Source of the DNA: Gemmataceae bacterium
Lineage (GTDB): Bacteria > Planctomycetota > Planctomycetia > Gemmatales > Gemmataceae
Assembly: GCA_019636445.1 (NCBI GenBank)
Contig: JAHBXO010000051.1
Coordinates: 1 to 35,697 of the forward strand
DNA length: 35,697 bases
Direction of reading: 5' to 3'
Shown: piece by piece, positions 8,332 to 15,633 of the stretch
Layout: the number at the start of each line of letters is the position of its first letter
Numbering within the stretch: the stretch's first letter is position 1
Program-made: the position numbers and the translations under genes
Notes under the pieces: model-generated
Told to the model about the DNA's origin: nothing
Seen by the model: only the letters and a program-made list of their open reading frames with translations
The model's database searches: none

Positions 8332-8561
8332 CGGCAGACCTCGAACGACGAAACCAACCCGGCCATTCTATCCATCGCTATATCTCCGCGTGCGCCGTCC
8401 TACAACCCCGACCGATTGCGCGATTGGGGCAATCTGTACGCGATGAAGGGGATCGCGCAAGGTGCCCCGCGCGCCGTCCGCGCGGTTCGTCCCGGCCGGA
8501 CTTGACCGATTCGCCCGCTCTCGGAATGATGCACGATTGAACTTTGCTCCGAGGCCGATCC

Positions 8562-9860
8562 ATGAAGGCCCGCTGGTTCCCGTTGCTGGGCGCGCTCGTA
8601 TTCGCATCGACCGGCTGCCGCGTCTTCGAGAAGTGGCAGCGGGAGCGCGATCGTCCGTCGGCGAATCCGGCCTCGCGGCCGAAGGACCCCGACTGGCTCC
8701 GGGACCGGAACCGCAACTCCGATTCCCCCTACGAACTGCCGCGCGACCGTGCGCCCAAGCGTGAACCGGGCAACCTGCTGGACCCGCCGAACGTGCCGTC
8801 GTCGAGTGTGCGCACTCCCTCGGCTGGCACGTGGGCGGACCCCGCCTCGAAGAACTTCGACGTGCGCGGCGCGGCGGAGCGGATCCTCGCGGGCCGCGTC
8901 GAGACGCCGGATGGACAGGTCGTCGAAAACGCCTTCGTCGCCCTCGAACACGCCGATCCGACCAAGAATGCGCCGGGCGCGCAGGTCGGCGTGCAGACCG
9001 ATCGTAACGGCACCTTCCTCATCCAGGGATTGAAATCCGGCGACACTTACCTGCTCACCGCCAGCGTCCGCGGCTGGGTCGGCAAGCAGTACGTCACGGT
9101 GCCGAACCAGCGCGTGCGCATCGTGCTCCGCGACGACTTCGCCGTTCCGCCCCAAGGAGCCGGCTCCGCCGGCGACCTCCCCGGCACGCCCTCGATTCCT
9201 CCACCGGGCAACGTCACGGCTCCGCCCCTGTTCGATACGCCCCGCGGCGAGGTGCTGCCGTACCCGAACGCCAACGATGGCAACTTCACGCCCATCACCC
9301 CGGCACGCCCCGACCTGATCGCGCCCGGCCCGCAGCCCGGCTTCCGCTCGATCGCCCCGCCGGCCGCCATCCCCGGACCCTCCGTGCCGCCGATTCAACC
9401 GCCCCCCGCCGGCGGTTCCACCTCCAAGTCACCCGATCGCCGCTCCGACCTCCGGCTCCTGGACCGCGACGGTCGCGACCGCGCCATCCCCTCCGGACGA
9501 CGCGACGACCTCGTTCTCCTCAACTTCTCCTCCACCAACTGCGTCCACTGTGTGAAGGCGATCCCGACCCTCGCGCGCCTGCACGACGACTACCGCGGCC
9601 TCGAAGTCCTCACCGTGCTCTGCGACGAAGGCAGCACCAACGAACGGCTCCGCGCCGCCGAACGCTACCGGTCGAAACACAAACTCGCCTACGATGTCGC
9701 CGTCGAAGCCAAGGCGGGCGAGATCCAGACCGCGTACCACGTTGAAGGTTATCCGTCGCTCGTCCTCGTCGACGGGACGGGGCGCACCCTCTGGGAAGGC
9801 CACCCGAAGGAATCGAGCCGCCTTGAACGGATCCTCCGCGACCGGCTCGCCAATCGCTGA
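8562..9860 (+). CDS. Lipoprotein with carboxypeptidase-regulatory-like and thioredoxin (TlpA-type) domains
   Basis: A 432-residue predicted lipoprotein. I chose the ATG that opens a signal peptide ending in a lipobox-like FASTG-C (Cys19) with GAGG 7 bases upstream; an in-frame ATG at 8544 is less likely. Residues ~107-190 form a beta-sandwich like carboxypeptidase regulatory domains (ILAGRVETPDGQVVENAFVAL, DRNGTFLIQGL). Residues ~195-295 are a Pro-rich linker. Residues ~297-430 are a thioredoxin fold: redox motif Cys327-Val-His-Cys330 in SSTNCVHCVKAIP, and a cis-Pro loop VEGYPSLVLVDGTGRTLWEG (Pro398). It probably reduces or isomerises disulfides outside the cytoplasmic membrane. The partner is unknown. 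Confidence 0.87.
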   Translation: MKARWFPLLGALVFASTGCRVFEKWQRERDRPSANPASRPKDPDWLRDRNRNSDSPYELPRDRAPKREPGNLLDPPNVPSSSVRTPSAGTWADPASKNFDVRGAAERILAGRVETPDGQVVENAFVALEHADPTKNAPGAQVGVQTDRNGTFLIQGLKSGDTYLLTASVRGWVGKQYVTVPNQRVRIVLRDDFAVPPQGAGSAGDLPGTPSIPPPGNVTAPPLFDTPRGEVLPYPNANDGNFTPITPARPDLIAPGPQPGFRSIAPPAAIPGPSVPPIQPPPAGGSTSKSPDRRSDLRLLDRDGRDRAIPSGRRDDLVLLNFSSTNCVHCVKAIPTLARLHDDYRGLEVLTVLCDEGSTNERLRAAERYRSKHKLAYDVAVEAKAGEIQTAYHVEGYPSLVLVDGTGRTLWEGHPKESSRLERILRDRLANR

Positions 9861-9870
9861 GCGAGCATTT

Positions 9871-9955
9871 TGTAGGTCGGGCCGAGTCTTCGAGGCCCGA
9901 CACATACGACATTGGCCAGGGTTTCGGGCCTCCCAATGCCTCGGCCCGACCTACA
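9871..9955. repeat. REP-like element with perfect 16-bp terminal inverted repeats
   Basis: TGTAGGTCGGGCCGAG at 9871-9886 is the exact reverse complement of 9940-9955. An inner 9-bp pair (GAGGCCCGA at 9892-9900 and TCGGGCCTC at 9924-9932) makes a second stem. The ~85-base unit fills the intergenic space between the lipoprotein and the hydrolase. The outer sequence resembles dispersed palindromic elements of GC-rich bacteria; only one copy is in this window. Confidence 0.75.
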
Positions 9956-10010
9956 GTTCTGCTGAGCGCGGTTCGTGCGCCTAGAATGGACTGTCGCCGC
10001 GGAGGTTCCC

Positions 10011-10910
10011 ATGGCCCGCTCGTCGTTTCTCTTCCTCGCGCTGTTCGTTTCCCCGGCCTTCGCTGCCGAACCGGTCGCGATCCAGCGCGATATCCAGTAC
10101 GCCGTCCACGACGGCGAAAAAATGCTGCTGGACATCGCCCGACCCACGACTCCGGGGCCGCACCCCGCCGTCGTCTGCCTGCATGGCGGAGCCTGGAAGT
10201 TCGGCAAGAAAGACCATCTCTCCAAGACCTCCCGCTACCTCGATGTCGAGTTCGGAACCGGCAAGAAAAGCCTGGTCGAATGGCTGGCCGGCGAAGGCTA
10301 CGTGGCGGTATCGGTCGGCTATCGGCTGATGCCCAAACACAAGTTCCCCGCCCCCGTCGAGGACGCCAAGACCGCGATCCGGTTTCTCCGCGCGAACGCA
10401 GCCCGCTTCGACCTCGACCCGGACCGCATCGGCACCATCGGCTATTCGGCCGGCGGGCACATCGCCGCACTCGTCGGCACCACGACCACCGAAGCCGGAT
10501 TCGAAGGCACGCTCTACCGCGAGCAATCGAGCCGCGTGAATTGCGTCGTGGATTTCTTCGGCCCGACGGACCTCACGCTCTATACCGAAGCCGAGGGGGT
10601 TGAAGCCGCCATCTTCAAGCCCCTGCTCGGCGCCCGCTACCGCGAAAACCCGGAAATCTACCGGAAGGCCTCGCCGATCGAACACGTGACGAAGGACGCC
10701 CCGCCGTTCCTGATCCTTCACGGCACGGCCGACATCCTCGTGCCGATCATCCATTCGGAGCGCTTCCACAAGAAACTCGTGGATGCCGGCGCGAAGAGCG
10801 AACTGACGACCCTTCCCGGCGAAGGCCACGGCTGGACGGGTGCCGTCGCCGTGAAGACAATGGGCCTCGTCACGAAGTTCCTCGAAACGAACTTGAAGGG
10901 GAAGCGATGA
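10011..10910 (+). CDS. Secreted alpha/beta hydrolase (acetyl-esterase/BD-FAE type)
   Basis: A 299-residue exported carboxylesterase-like enzyme. The ATG opens a signal peptide (MARSSFLFLALFVSPAFAA) and has GGAGG 5-6 bases upstream; an earlier GTG at 9975 is rejected. Motifs: oxyanion-hole HGGAW (58-62), nucleophile elbow GYSAGG with Ser146, acid Asp241 in HGTADILVP, and His273 in GEGHGW. This is a complete Ser-Asp-His triad of the esterase/lipase HGG subfamily, whose members deacetylate polysaccharides or hydrolyse small esters. The stop overlaps the start of the next small gene as ATGA, so the two are translationally coupled. The substrate is unknown. Confidence 0.92.
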   Translation: MARSSFLFLALFVSPAFAAEPVAIQRDIQYAVHDGEKMLLDIARPTTPGPHPAVVCLHGGAWKFGKKDHLSKTSRYLDVEFGTGKKSLVEWLAGEGYVAVSVGYRLMPKHKFPAPVEDAKTAIRFLRANAARFDLDPDRIGTIGYSAGGHIAALVGTTTTEAGFEGTLYREQSSRVNCVVDFFGPTDLTLYTEAEGVEAAIFKPLLGARYRENPEIYRKASPIEHVTKDAPPFLILHGTADILVPIIHSERFHKKLVDAGAKSELTTLPGEGHGWTGAVAVKTMGLVTKFLETNLKGKR

Positions 10911-11125
10911 CCGCGAGCCTCGCCAAGCCGCCGGCCGCTTGGAGGTTTTTCTCCCTCCCCCTTCCAGGGGGGAGGGGAAAAGAGGGTGGAACGCCAACCA
11001 CCGCGCGCTTCGCCTTCTTCGTTTTCATCGCCACCTTTGTGCTGATCATCTCCCACGGTTGCCACGGCGACGACATCGACACCGAACCCGCCGTTGCGCC
11101 GCCGTTACACGCCGAACGGGAATAA
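10907..11125 (+). CDS. Small membrane protein carrying an in-frame repeat insertion
   Basis: A 72-residue reading frame starting in an ATGA overlap with the hydrolase. The C-terminal half has a clear membrane segment (RFAFFVFIATFVLIISHG) followed by a short polar tail (CHGDDIDTEPAVAPP) and GC-ending codons like its neighbours. Residues ~3-32 (Pro/Gly/Arg-rich) come from a 90-bp repeat-like element bounded by a direct ACCGCG repeat. Without it the gene would encode a ~42-residue protein starting MTARFAFF. I know no family for it. Its position suggests a helper of the hydrolase, but that is only inference. The reading frame may be real yet altered by the insertion. Confidence 0.5.
   Translation: MTASLAKPPAAWRFFSLPLPGGRGKEGGTPTTARFAFFVFIATFVLIISHGCHGDDIDTEPAVAPPLHAERE
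10910..10999. repeat. 90-bp in-frame palindromic element flanked by 6-bp direct repeats
   Basis: ACCGCG occurs at 10910-10915 and again at 11000-11005, exactly 90 bases apart. The interior holds an imperfect pyrimidine/purine inverted repeat (CTCCCTCCCCC against GGGGGGAGGGG around 10951-10977). A possible second stem around CCAAGCCGCC/GGCCGCTTGG lies at 10923-10942. Removing one direct repeat plus the interior leaves the small gene in frame. This looks like a REP or MITE-like insertion with target duplication. Confidence 0.6.
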
Positions 11126-11174
11126 CGGCCTCGATCGGGTATCCTTGAGACATCCTCTCTCTCGGAGCCTTTCC

Positions 11175-12308
11175 ATGAGATCCACCCTCTTCGTGCTCGG
11201 CCTCGTGGCCGTGGCGATGATTCCCTCACGACCCGCCGACGGCTGCGCGATCCCCTGGCGGCACGGCGAATCCGTGAACGTCGCCTCCGAAGATGCGCTC
11301 ATCGTCTGGGACGAAGCGACCAAGACCGAGCACTTCATCCGCCGGGCAAACTTCCAGACGACCGCGAAGGACTTCGGCTTCCTCGTGCCGACGCCGACGC
11401 AGCCGGAATTGGCGGAGGCCAACGATGCGATTTTCACGGCCCTCGCGGATGCGACCAAGCCGCGGGTGATCTATCAGAAGGTGAAGCAGCGGATTCACGG
11501 GAACACTCGGATCGCGGTGGGCGCGGCAGCCCCGAAGTCGGCCGCCCCCGATGCCCCGCGCGTGCAGGTCCTCGAACAAAAAAAGGTCGCCGGGTTCGAC
11601 GCCGCCGTGCTGAAGGCCAACGACCCGAAGGCCCTGCGCGAGTGGCTGGACAAGAACGGCTACGACGCCCGCAAGGAACTCGTCGAGTGGTTCCAATTGT
11701 ACACCGACCACCAATGGATCATCACCGCGTTCAAGCTCTCGAAGGATGGCAGCCTCGGCAACCAGGTCCAAGGCCGGACGGTGCGGATGACCTTCAAGAC
11801 CGAGAAGCCGTTCTATCCGTACCGCGAACCGGCCGACATGCGCAAGGCGAACCCCGGATCCGGACAACGAATGCTCAAGGTCTTCTTCCTCGCCGACAAA
11901 CGCTACGAGGGCACGCTCGGCGAGAAGGGCGAATGGCCGGGCCGCACCGCGTGGGCCAACGCGACACCCGAACAGACCGCGACCACGGTCTTCTCCAATC
12001 TCGGACTCGAACCGAAGACTGCCGCGGCCGACGGCGCCAAGAAATGGCACCTGACGGAGTTCGAAGACAAGTCGTTCCCGCGCCCCGGCACCGACGAAGT
12101 CTACTTCAAGCTGGCCTCCGATCAGTCGAACGTTGAGCGCCCGCCCATCGTCGTGCCGGTCTATGAGTACGAATACGTCGACGGCCCCGTGGACACCTCG
12201 CCGAACACGCTCGCCGCGGAGGGCTACGCCTTCCCGATCCTCCTCGGCGTGCTGGCGATCGTCGTCGGCGTGATCTGCCTGCTGGGCTGGCTGCTGACCC
12301 GGAAGTGA
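11175..12308 (+). CDS. DUF2330-domain membrane-anchored exported protein
   Basis: A 377-residue protein. The ATG opens a signal peptide (MRSTLFVLGLVAVAMIP) with GGAG 7 bases upstream; an in-frame ATG at 11094 overlaps the previous gene and is less likely. Just after the signal comes the DUF2330 hallmark: a Cys (DGCAIPW, Cys24) followed by EDALIVWDEATKTEHFIRRANF and FGFLVPTPTQPELAEA. The middle holds LVEWFQLYTDHQWIITAFKL and a region ending FYPYREP. The C-terminus is a single membrane helix (FPILLGVLAIVVGVICLLGWLL) followed by TRK, so the body faces outside. No biochemical role is established for the family that I know of. Confidence 0.87.
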   Translation: MRSTLFVLGLVAVAMIPSRPADGCAIPWRHGESVNVASEDALIVWDEATKTEHFIRRANFQTTAKDFGFLVPTPTQPELAEANDAIFTALADATKPRVIYQKVKQRIHGNTRIAVGAAAPKSAAPDAPRVQVLEQKKVAGFDAAVLKANDPKALREWLDKNGYDARKELVEWFQLYTDHQWIITAFKLSKDGSLGNQVQGRTVRMTFKTEKPFYPYREPADMRKANPGSGQRMLKVFFLADKRYEGTLGEKGEWPGRTAWANATPEQTATTVFSNLGLEPKTAAADGAKKWHLTEFEDKSFPRPGTDEVYFKLASDQSNVERPPIVVPVYEYEYVDGPVDTSPNTLAAEGYAFPILLGVLAIVVGVICLLGWLLTRK

Positions 12309-12323
12309 TGATCCGATCCATTT

Positions 12324-12397
12324 TGCACTTTTCATTTCGCATTTTGCATTGATTCGAATCTGTCCGGATCAATGCAAAATGCGAAATGAAAAGTGCA
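12324..12397. repeat. Perfect 30-bp inverted repeat (AT-rich stem-loop)
   Basis: Bases 12324-12353 are the exact reverse complement of 12368-12397, with a 14-base loop. The stem is AT-rich (TGCACTTTTCATTTCG then CATTTTGCATTGAT), unlike the surrounding DNA. It lies 15 bases after the DUF2330 stop and about 110 bases before the DUF1501 start. It could end transcription or be a mobile palindromic element. Confidence 0.8.
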
Positions 12398-12503
12398 TAA
12401 TGGAGACTCATCGAAATTCATCTCTCATTTGACGCGCGGCCTGAGACCGATTATCCTTTAAGCATCCCACCCCACGGCTCCCGCATCTCCCCGGAGCGTT
12501 CGA

Positions 12504-13898
12504 ATGTCGGTCCAACACTGCCCAGGCCCGAACCGCCGCGATTTCCTCCGCTTCGGCTCCGTCGCGTTCGCCGGTGCCGGTCTGAGCGGCCTCGCGCCGT
12601 TCCGCGCCGAGGCCAGCACCTCCTCGAACGATCCGGCGGTGATATTCGTCTGGCTGCCCGGCGGTCCGCCGCACCAGGACACCTTCGACATGAAACCTGA
12701 CGCCCCGGAGGAGTTCCGCGGCGCGTACAAGCCGATCCACACGAACGTACCCGGTATCGACATCTGCGAGCACATGCCGAAGCTCGCGACGCAGGCCGAC
12801 AAGTACGCCCTCATCCGCAGCGTCTCGCACAAGTTCGCCGACCACGGCGGCGGACACAAGAAGTTCCTCACCGGCCGCGACCCGCTCCAGCCCGTCGGCT
12901 TCGTGAACGACTACCCGATGGTCGGCTCGATGGCGGCGAAGATGCTCGCCCACAAGCACGCCGGCGTGCCGAACTACATCTGCGGCGTCGACGGCGGCCG
13001 CCAGGGGATCGACGTCTTCAGCTTCGGTGCCAGCTACCTCGGGCCGAACACCTACCCGTTCATGGTCGTCGGCGATCCGTCCGACAAGAAGTTTGAAATC
13101 AAGAACCTCTCGCTCCTGCCGGGCACGGAGGAGAAGATCGCCGACCGCCTCGCGTTGCTGGACAAGATCAACAAGCCGCTTATCAGCGATCGTACCGGGA
13201 ACGCGGCGGCGCAGGACATCCACCGCGAGCGTGCCCTCGAACTCGTAACCAAGGACTCCGCCCGCGGCGCCTTCGACCTGTCGAAGGAACCCGAAAAGCT
13301 CCGCGACCGCTACGGTCGCCACCGCTACGGCCAGCGGGCGCTGCTCGCGCGTCGGCTCGTCGAACACGGTGCGAGTTGGGTGACGATGGTGCTCGAAAAC
13401 GCCACGCCCCCCGGCGAGCAGATGCAGCAGGACCACTGCTACAACTGGGACAGCCACGCGGTCAACTGCCACATCTTCAACGACACGAAGTACAAGCTCG
13501 GCTTCCTCGACCAGGCGATTTCGGCGCTGATCGAAGACCTCTACCTGCGCGGCCTCGACCGGCGCGTGCTGCTGGTGGTGACGGGAGAGTTCGGCCGGAC
13601 GCCGCGCGTCGAATACCAGAAGGGGACGCAGACGAAGGTGACGCAGCCGGGCCGCGACCACTGGCCGCAGGCGATGTCGATACTCGTCAGCGGTGGCGGA
13701 ATGCGGATGGGCCAGACGATCGGCAGCACGACGAGCAAGGCCGAAGTACCGAAGGATCGCCCCCTGGTCGTGGAAGACCTGTGGGCGACGGTCTTCCATC
13801 ACCTCAAGATCGACTGGGAAAACACGAGCTTCCCCGACGGCACCGGCCGCCCAATGCCGATGCTGCCCGACGGCGCGCCAATCAAGGAACTGCTGTAA
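12504..13898 (+). CDS. DUF1501 family protein, Tat-exported
   Basis: A 464-residue planctomycete-type DUF1501 protein (alkaline phosphatase/sulfatase-like fold). The ATG has GGAG 7 bases upstream. The N-terminus has a twin-arginine signal: NRRDFLRFGSVAFAGAGLSGL (Arg11-Arg12). Typical segments follow: VIFVWLPGGPPHQDTFDMKPDAP, EFRGAYKPIHTNVPGIDICEHMP, ALIRSVSHKFADHGGGH, LVVTGEFGRTPRV, GRDHWPQAMSILVSGGGM, and a C-terminal TGRPMPMLPDGAPIKELL. Its length matches the family. In planctomycetes these genes often sit beside DUF1549/DUF1553 genes, but no such partner is here, so it stands alone. The natural substrate is unknown. Confidence 0.95.
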   Translation: MSVQHCPGPNRRDFLRFGSVAFAGAGLSGLAPFRAEASTSSNDPAVIFVWLPGGPPHQDTFDMKPDAPEEFRGAYKPIHTNVPGIDICEHMPKLATQADKYALIRSVSHKFADHGGGHKKFLTGRDPLQPVGFVNDYPMVGSMAAKMLAHKHAGVPNYICGVDGGRQGIDVFSFGASYLGPNTYPFMVVGDPSDKKFEIKNLSLLPGTEEKIADRLALLDKINKPLISDRTGNAAAQDIHRERALELVTKDSARGAFDLSKEPEKLRDRYGRHRYGQRALLARRLVEHGASWVTMVLENATPPGEQMQQDHCYNWDSHAVNCHIFNDTKYKLGFLDQAISALIEDLYLRGLDRRVLLVVTGEFGRTPRVEYQKGTQTKVTQPGRDHWPQAMSILVSGGGMRMGQTIGSTTSKAEVPKDRPLVVEDLWATVFHHLKIDWENTSFPDGTGRPMPMLPDGAPIKELL

Positions 13899-13914
13899 TC
13901 GCATATCGGGCGAA

Positions 13915-13938
13915 GCCCGGCGGCGACCGTCGCCGGGC
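13915..13938. terminator. Stem-loop after the DUF1501 gene
   Basis: GCCCGGCG at 13915-13922 pairs exactly with CGCCGGGC at 13931-13938 around an 8-base loop, 17 bases after the DUF1501 stop. There is no U-tract. It may be a transcription end or a REP-type hairpin, and it ends just before the first possible start of the glycosylase gene. Confidence 0.5.
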
Positions 13939-13957
13939 AATGTCATTCAATGACCGG

Positions 13958-14668
13958 ATGTCCCAACAACGCTCCCTCTTCGACGCCAATCCACTTCCCC
14001 CCGGCTTCCCCGCCGATTGGTCCGCCGTCCTCGCCGAGGAATTCGCGAAGCCCTACTTCGCCGAACTGCAAGCCTTCGTCGCGGCCGAGCGCCAATCGCA
14101 CGACATCTTCCCCGCCGAAGCCGACGTCTACAACGCCTTCGCCTTCACGCCATTCAATACCGTGAAAGTCGTCCTGCTGGGCCAGGACCCCTACCCGACG
14201 CCCGGCCACGCGCACGGCCTTTGCTTCTCCGTGAAACCCGGCGTCGCGATCCCGGCGTCGTTGCGGAACATCTACAAGGAACTGCACGCCGACCTCGGCA
14301 TTCCGCCCGCGAAGCACGGCTGCCTCGCATCGTGGGCACGGCAAGGCATCCTCATGCTGAACGCGGTGTTGACGGTGCGCAGCGGCGAGCCGGGATCGCA
14401 CGGGAAGAAGGGCTGGGAGACCTTCACCGACGCGGTGCTGGCGGCCGTGAACGCGCGGCCGGAGCCGGCCGCGTTCGTGCTCTGGGGCGCCCATGCGCAG
14501 AAGAAGAAGGCCTTGATCGATCCGCGGCACGCCGTGATCGAGTCGGCCCATCCCTCGCCGCTGTCGGCGTCGAAGGGCTTCTTCGGCAGCCGCCCGTTCT
14601 CGCAGGTGAACGCGGCGCTGGAGGCGATGGGCCGCGAACTGGTACGCTGGGACCTGTCAGTCGAGTGA
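13958..14668 (+). CDS. ung: Family 1 uracil-DNA glycosylase
   Basis: A 236-residue base-excision repair enzyme that removes uracil from DNA in the cytoplasm. Family 1 motifs are clear: the water-activating loop GQDPYP with catalytic Asp77, the uracil-pocket segment GLCFSV, GILMLNAVLTV with the uracil-binding Asn, LWGAHAQKK, and the DNA-intercalation loop HPSPLS with His198. Length agrees with the family. An in-frame ATG six codons upstream (13940) directly follows a hairpin; neither start has a strong Shine-Dalgarno, so the start is uncertain by six residues. The 3' end overlaps the convergent DUF1559 gene by 12 bases. Confidence 0.95.
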   Translation: MSQQRSLFDANPLPPGFPADWSAVLAEEFAKPYFAELQAFVAAERQSHDIFPAEADVYNAFAFTPFNTVKVVLLGQDPYPTPGHAHGLCFSVKPGVAIPASLRNIYKELHADLGIPPAKHGCLASWARQGILMLNAVLTVRSGEPGSHGKKGWETFTDAVLAAVNARPEPAAFVLWGAHAQKKKALIDPRHAVIESAHPSPLSASKGFFGSRPFSQVNAALEAMGRELVRWDLSVE

Positions 14669-15589
14669 CACCACCTCGCCGCCGGCGATGGAGCCGAGGG
14701 CCTGGAACGTAGTGAGTGTGATTGATTCGCGGAGGAAGCGCACGGAACCGTCCGCGAACGCGAAGTTGGCGCCGCCGGAATGCTCGCTACCGAAGGCGTC
14801 GGAGCGGTCGAAGAAATCACTGATGAAGTCCGGATCGGATGGATCCATGGTGAGGTAAACGAGTGGTATGCGATAATTGAGCGGCTTGAAAGTGTATTTG
14901 CACGAGACATGGACAAATGCCGCATTCCAGAGTGCCGGCTCGGCCCAGTTGTGGCGCTGTCGCTCGTAGACCCGATCGACTGCCGTAAACTCACCGACGG
15001 CAAGCGTCTGACTCGTGCCATCACGAATGTCGGCGACCCGTCGACCCAGATTAATTCGAAACAGGCCGTCCATCGTGTCCATGTAGTAGGTCTGCGAAAA
15101 ATCGCCTCGCCCGAAGCAACCAACGTAGCTGCTCCGTGAATAAAAATACGTCCCGTCCAGCTCAAGCGATTCGTCCGACGAATCCGAGGGGCAGAAGTAA
15201 AGTGGAATCTTTGCCGAAGCCGGCCCGGTGGGCGTGAGTTCATTCACGTCGCCATTGGTCCGGTCGAAACGTCGGAATTCGTTCTCGCGCTCGATGAACG
15301 GCAAGAGATAGATCATCCAGTTGCCGCGCTTTCCTGGTCCCGGTTCGCGGACGGAGGTGATGTGATCGTAGCCCGGCGAGGCGTCGCTCGCCGGGAAGCG
15401 GCCGTGGACGTCGTGATGGTTGTGCAGGGCGAGGGCGATCTGCTTCAGGTTGTTCTGGCACTTGAGCCGGGCCGCCGCGGCGCGGACGTTCTGCACGGCG
15501 GCGAGCAACAGCCCGATCAGGATCGCGATGATCGCGATCACGACGAGCAACTCGATGAGCGTGAAACCGCTACGGCGATGGGCGACCAT
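14657..15589 (-). CDS. DUF1559 protein with prepilin-type N-terminal cleavage site
   Basis: A 310-residue pseudopilin-like protein. I chose the ATG just before HRRSG-FTLIELLVVIAIIAILIGLLLAAV, a canonical type IV prepilin peptidase site (cleavage after Gly, Phe1/Glu5) with a hydrophobic helix. Then comes LKCQNNLKQIALALHNHHDVHGRFP, the usual DUF1559 opening. The C-terminus has the H-x9-DG signature HSGGANFAFADGSVRFL. Planctomycetes carry many paralogues with unknown individual roles, thought to form type II secretion or pilus-like structures. The gene lies 44 bases after the leucine-rich kinase on the same strand and overlaps the glycosylase gene end by 12 bases. Confidence 0.94.
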   Translation of the reverse strand: MVAHRRSGFTLIELLVVIAIIAILIGLLLAAVQNVRAAAARLKCQNNLKQIALALHNHHDVHGRFPASDASPGYDHITSVREPGPGKRGNWMIYLLPFIERENEFRRFDRTNGDVNELTPTGPASAKIPLYFCPSDSSDESLELDGTYFYSRSSYVGCFGRGDFSQTYYMDTMDGLFRINLGRRVADIRDGTSQTLAVGEFTAVDRVYERQRHNWAEPALWNAAFVHVSCKYTFKPLNYRIPLVYLTMDPSDPDFISDFFDRSDAFGSEHSGGANFAFADGSVRFLRESITLTTFQALGSIAGGEVVSLD

Positions 15590-15633
15590 GGAGAGGTTCC
15601 CCCTTGGGGGCTGTTGGGATCGTACCGCGCTGC

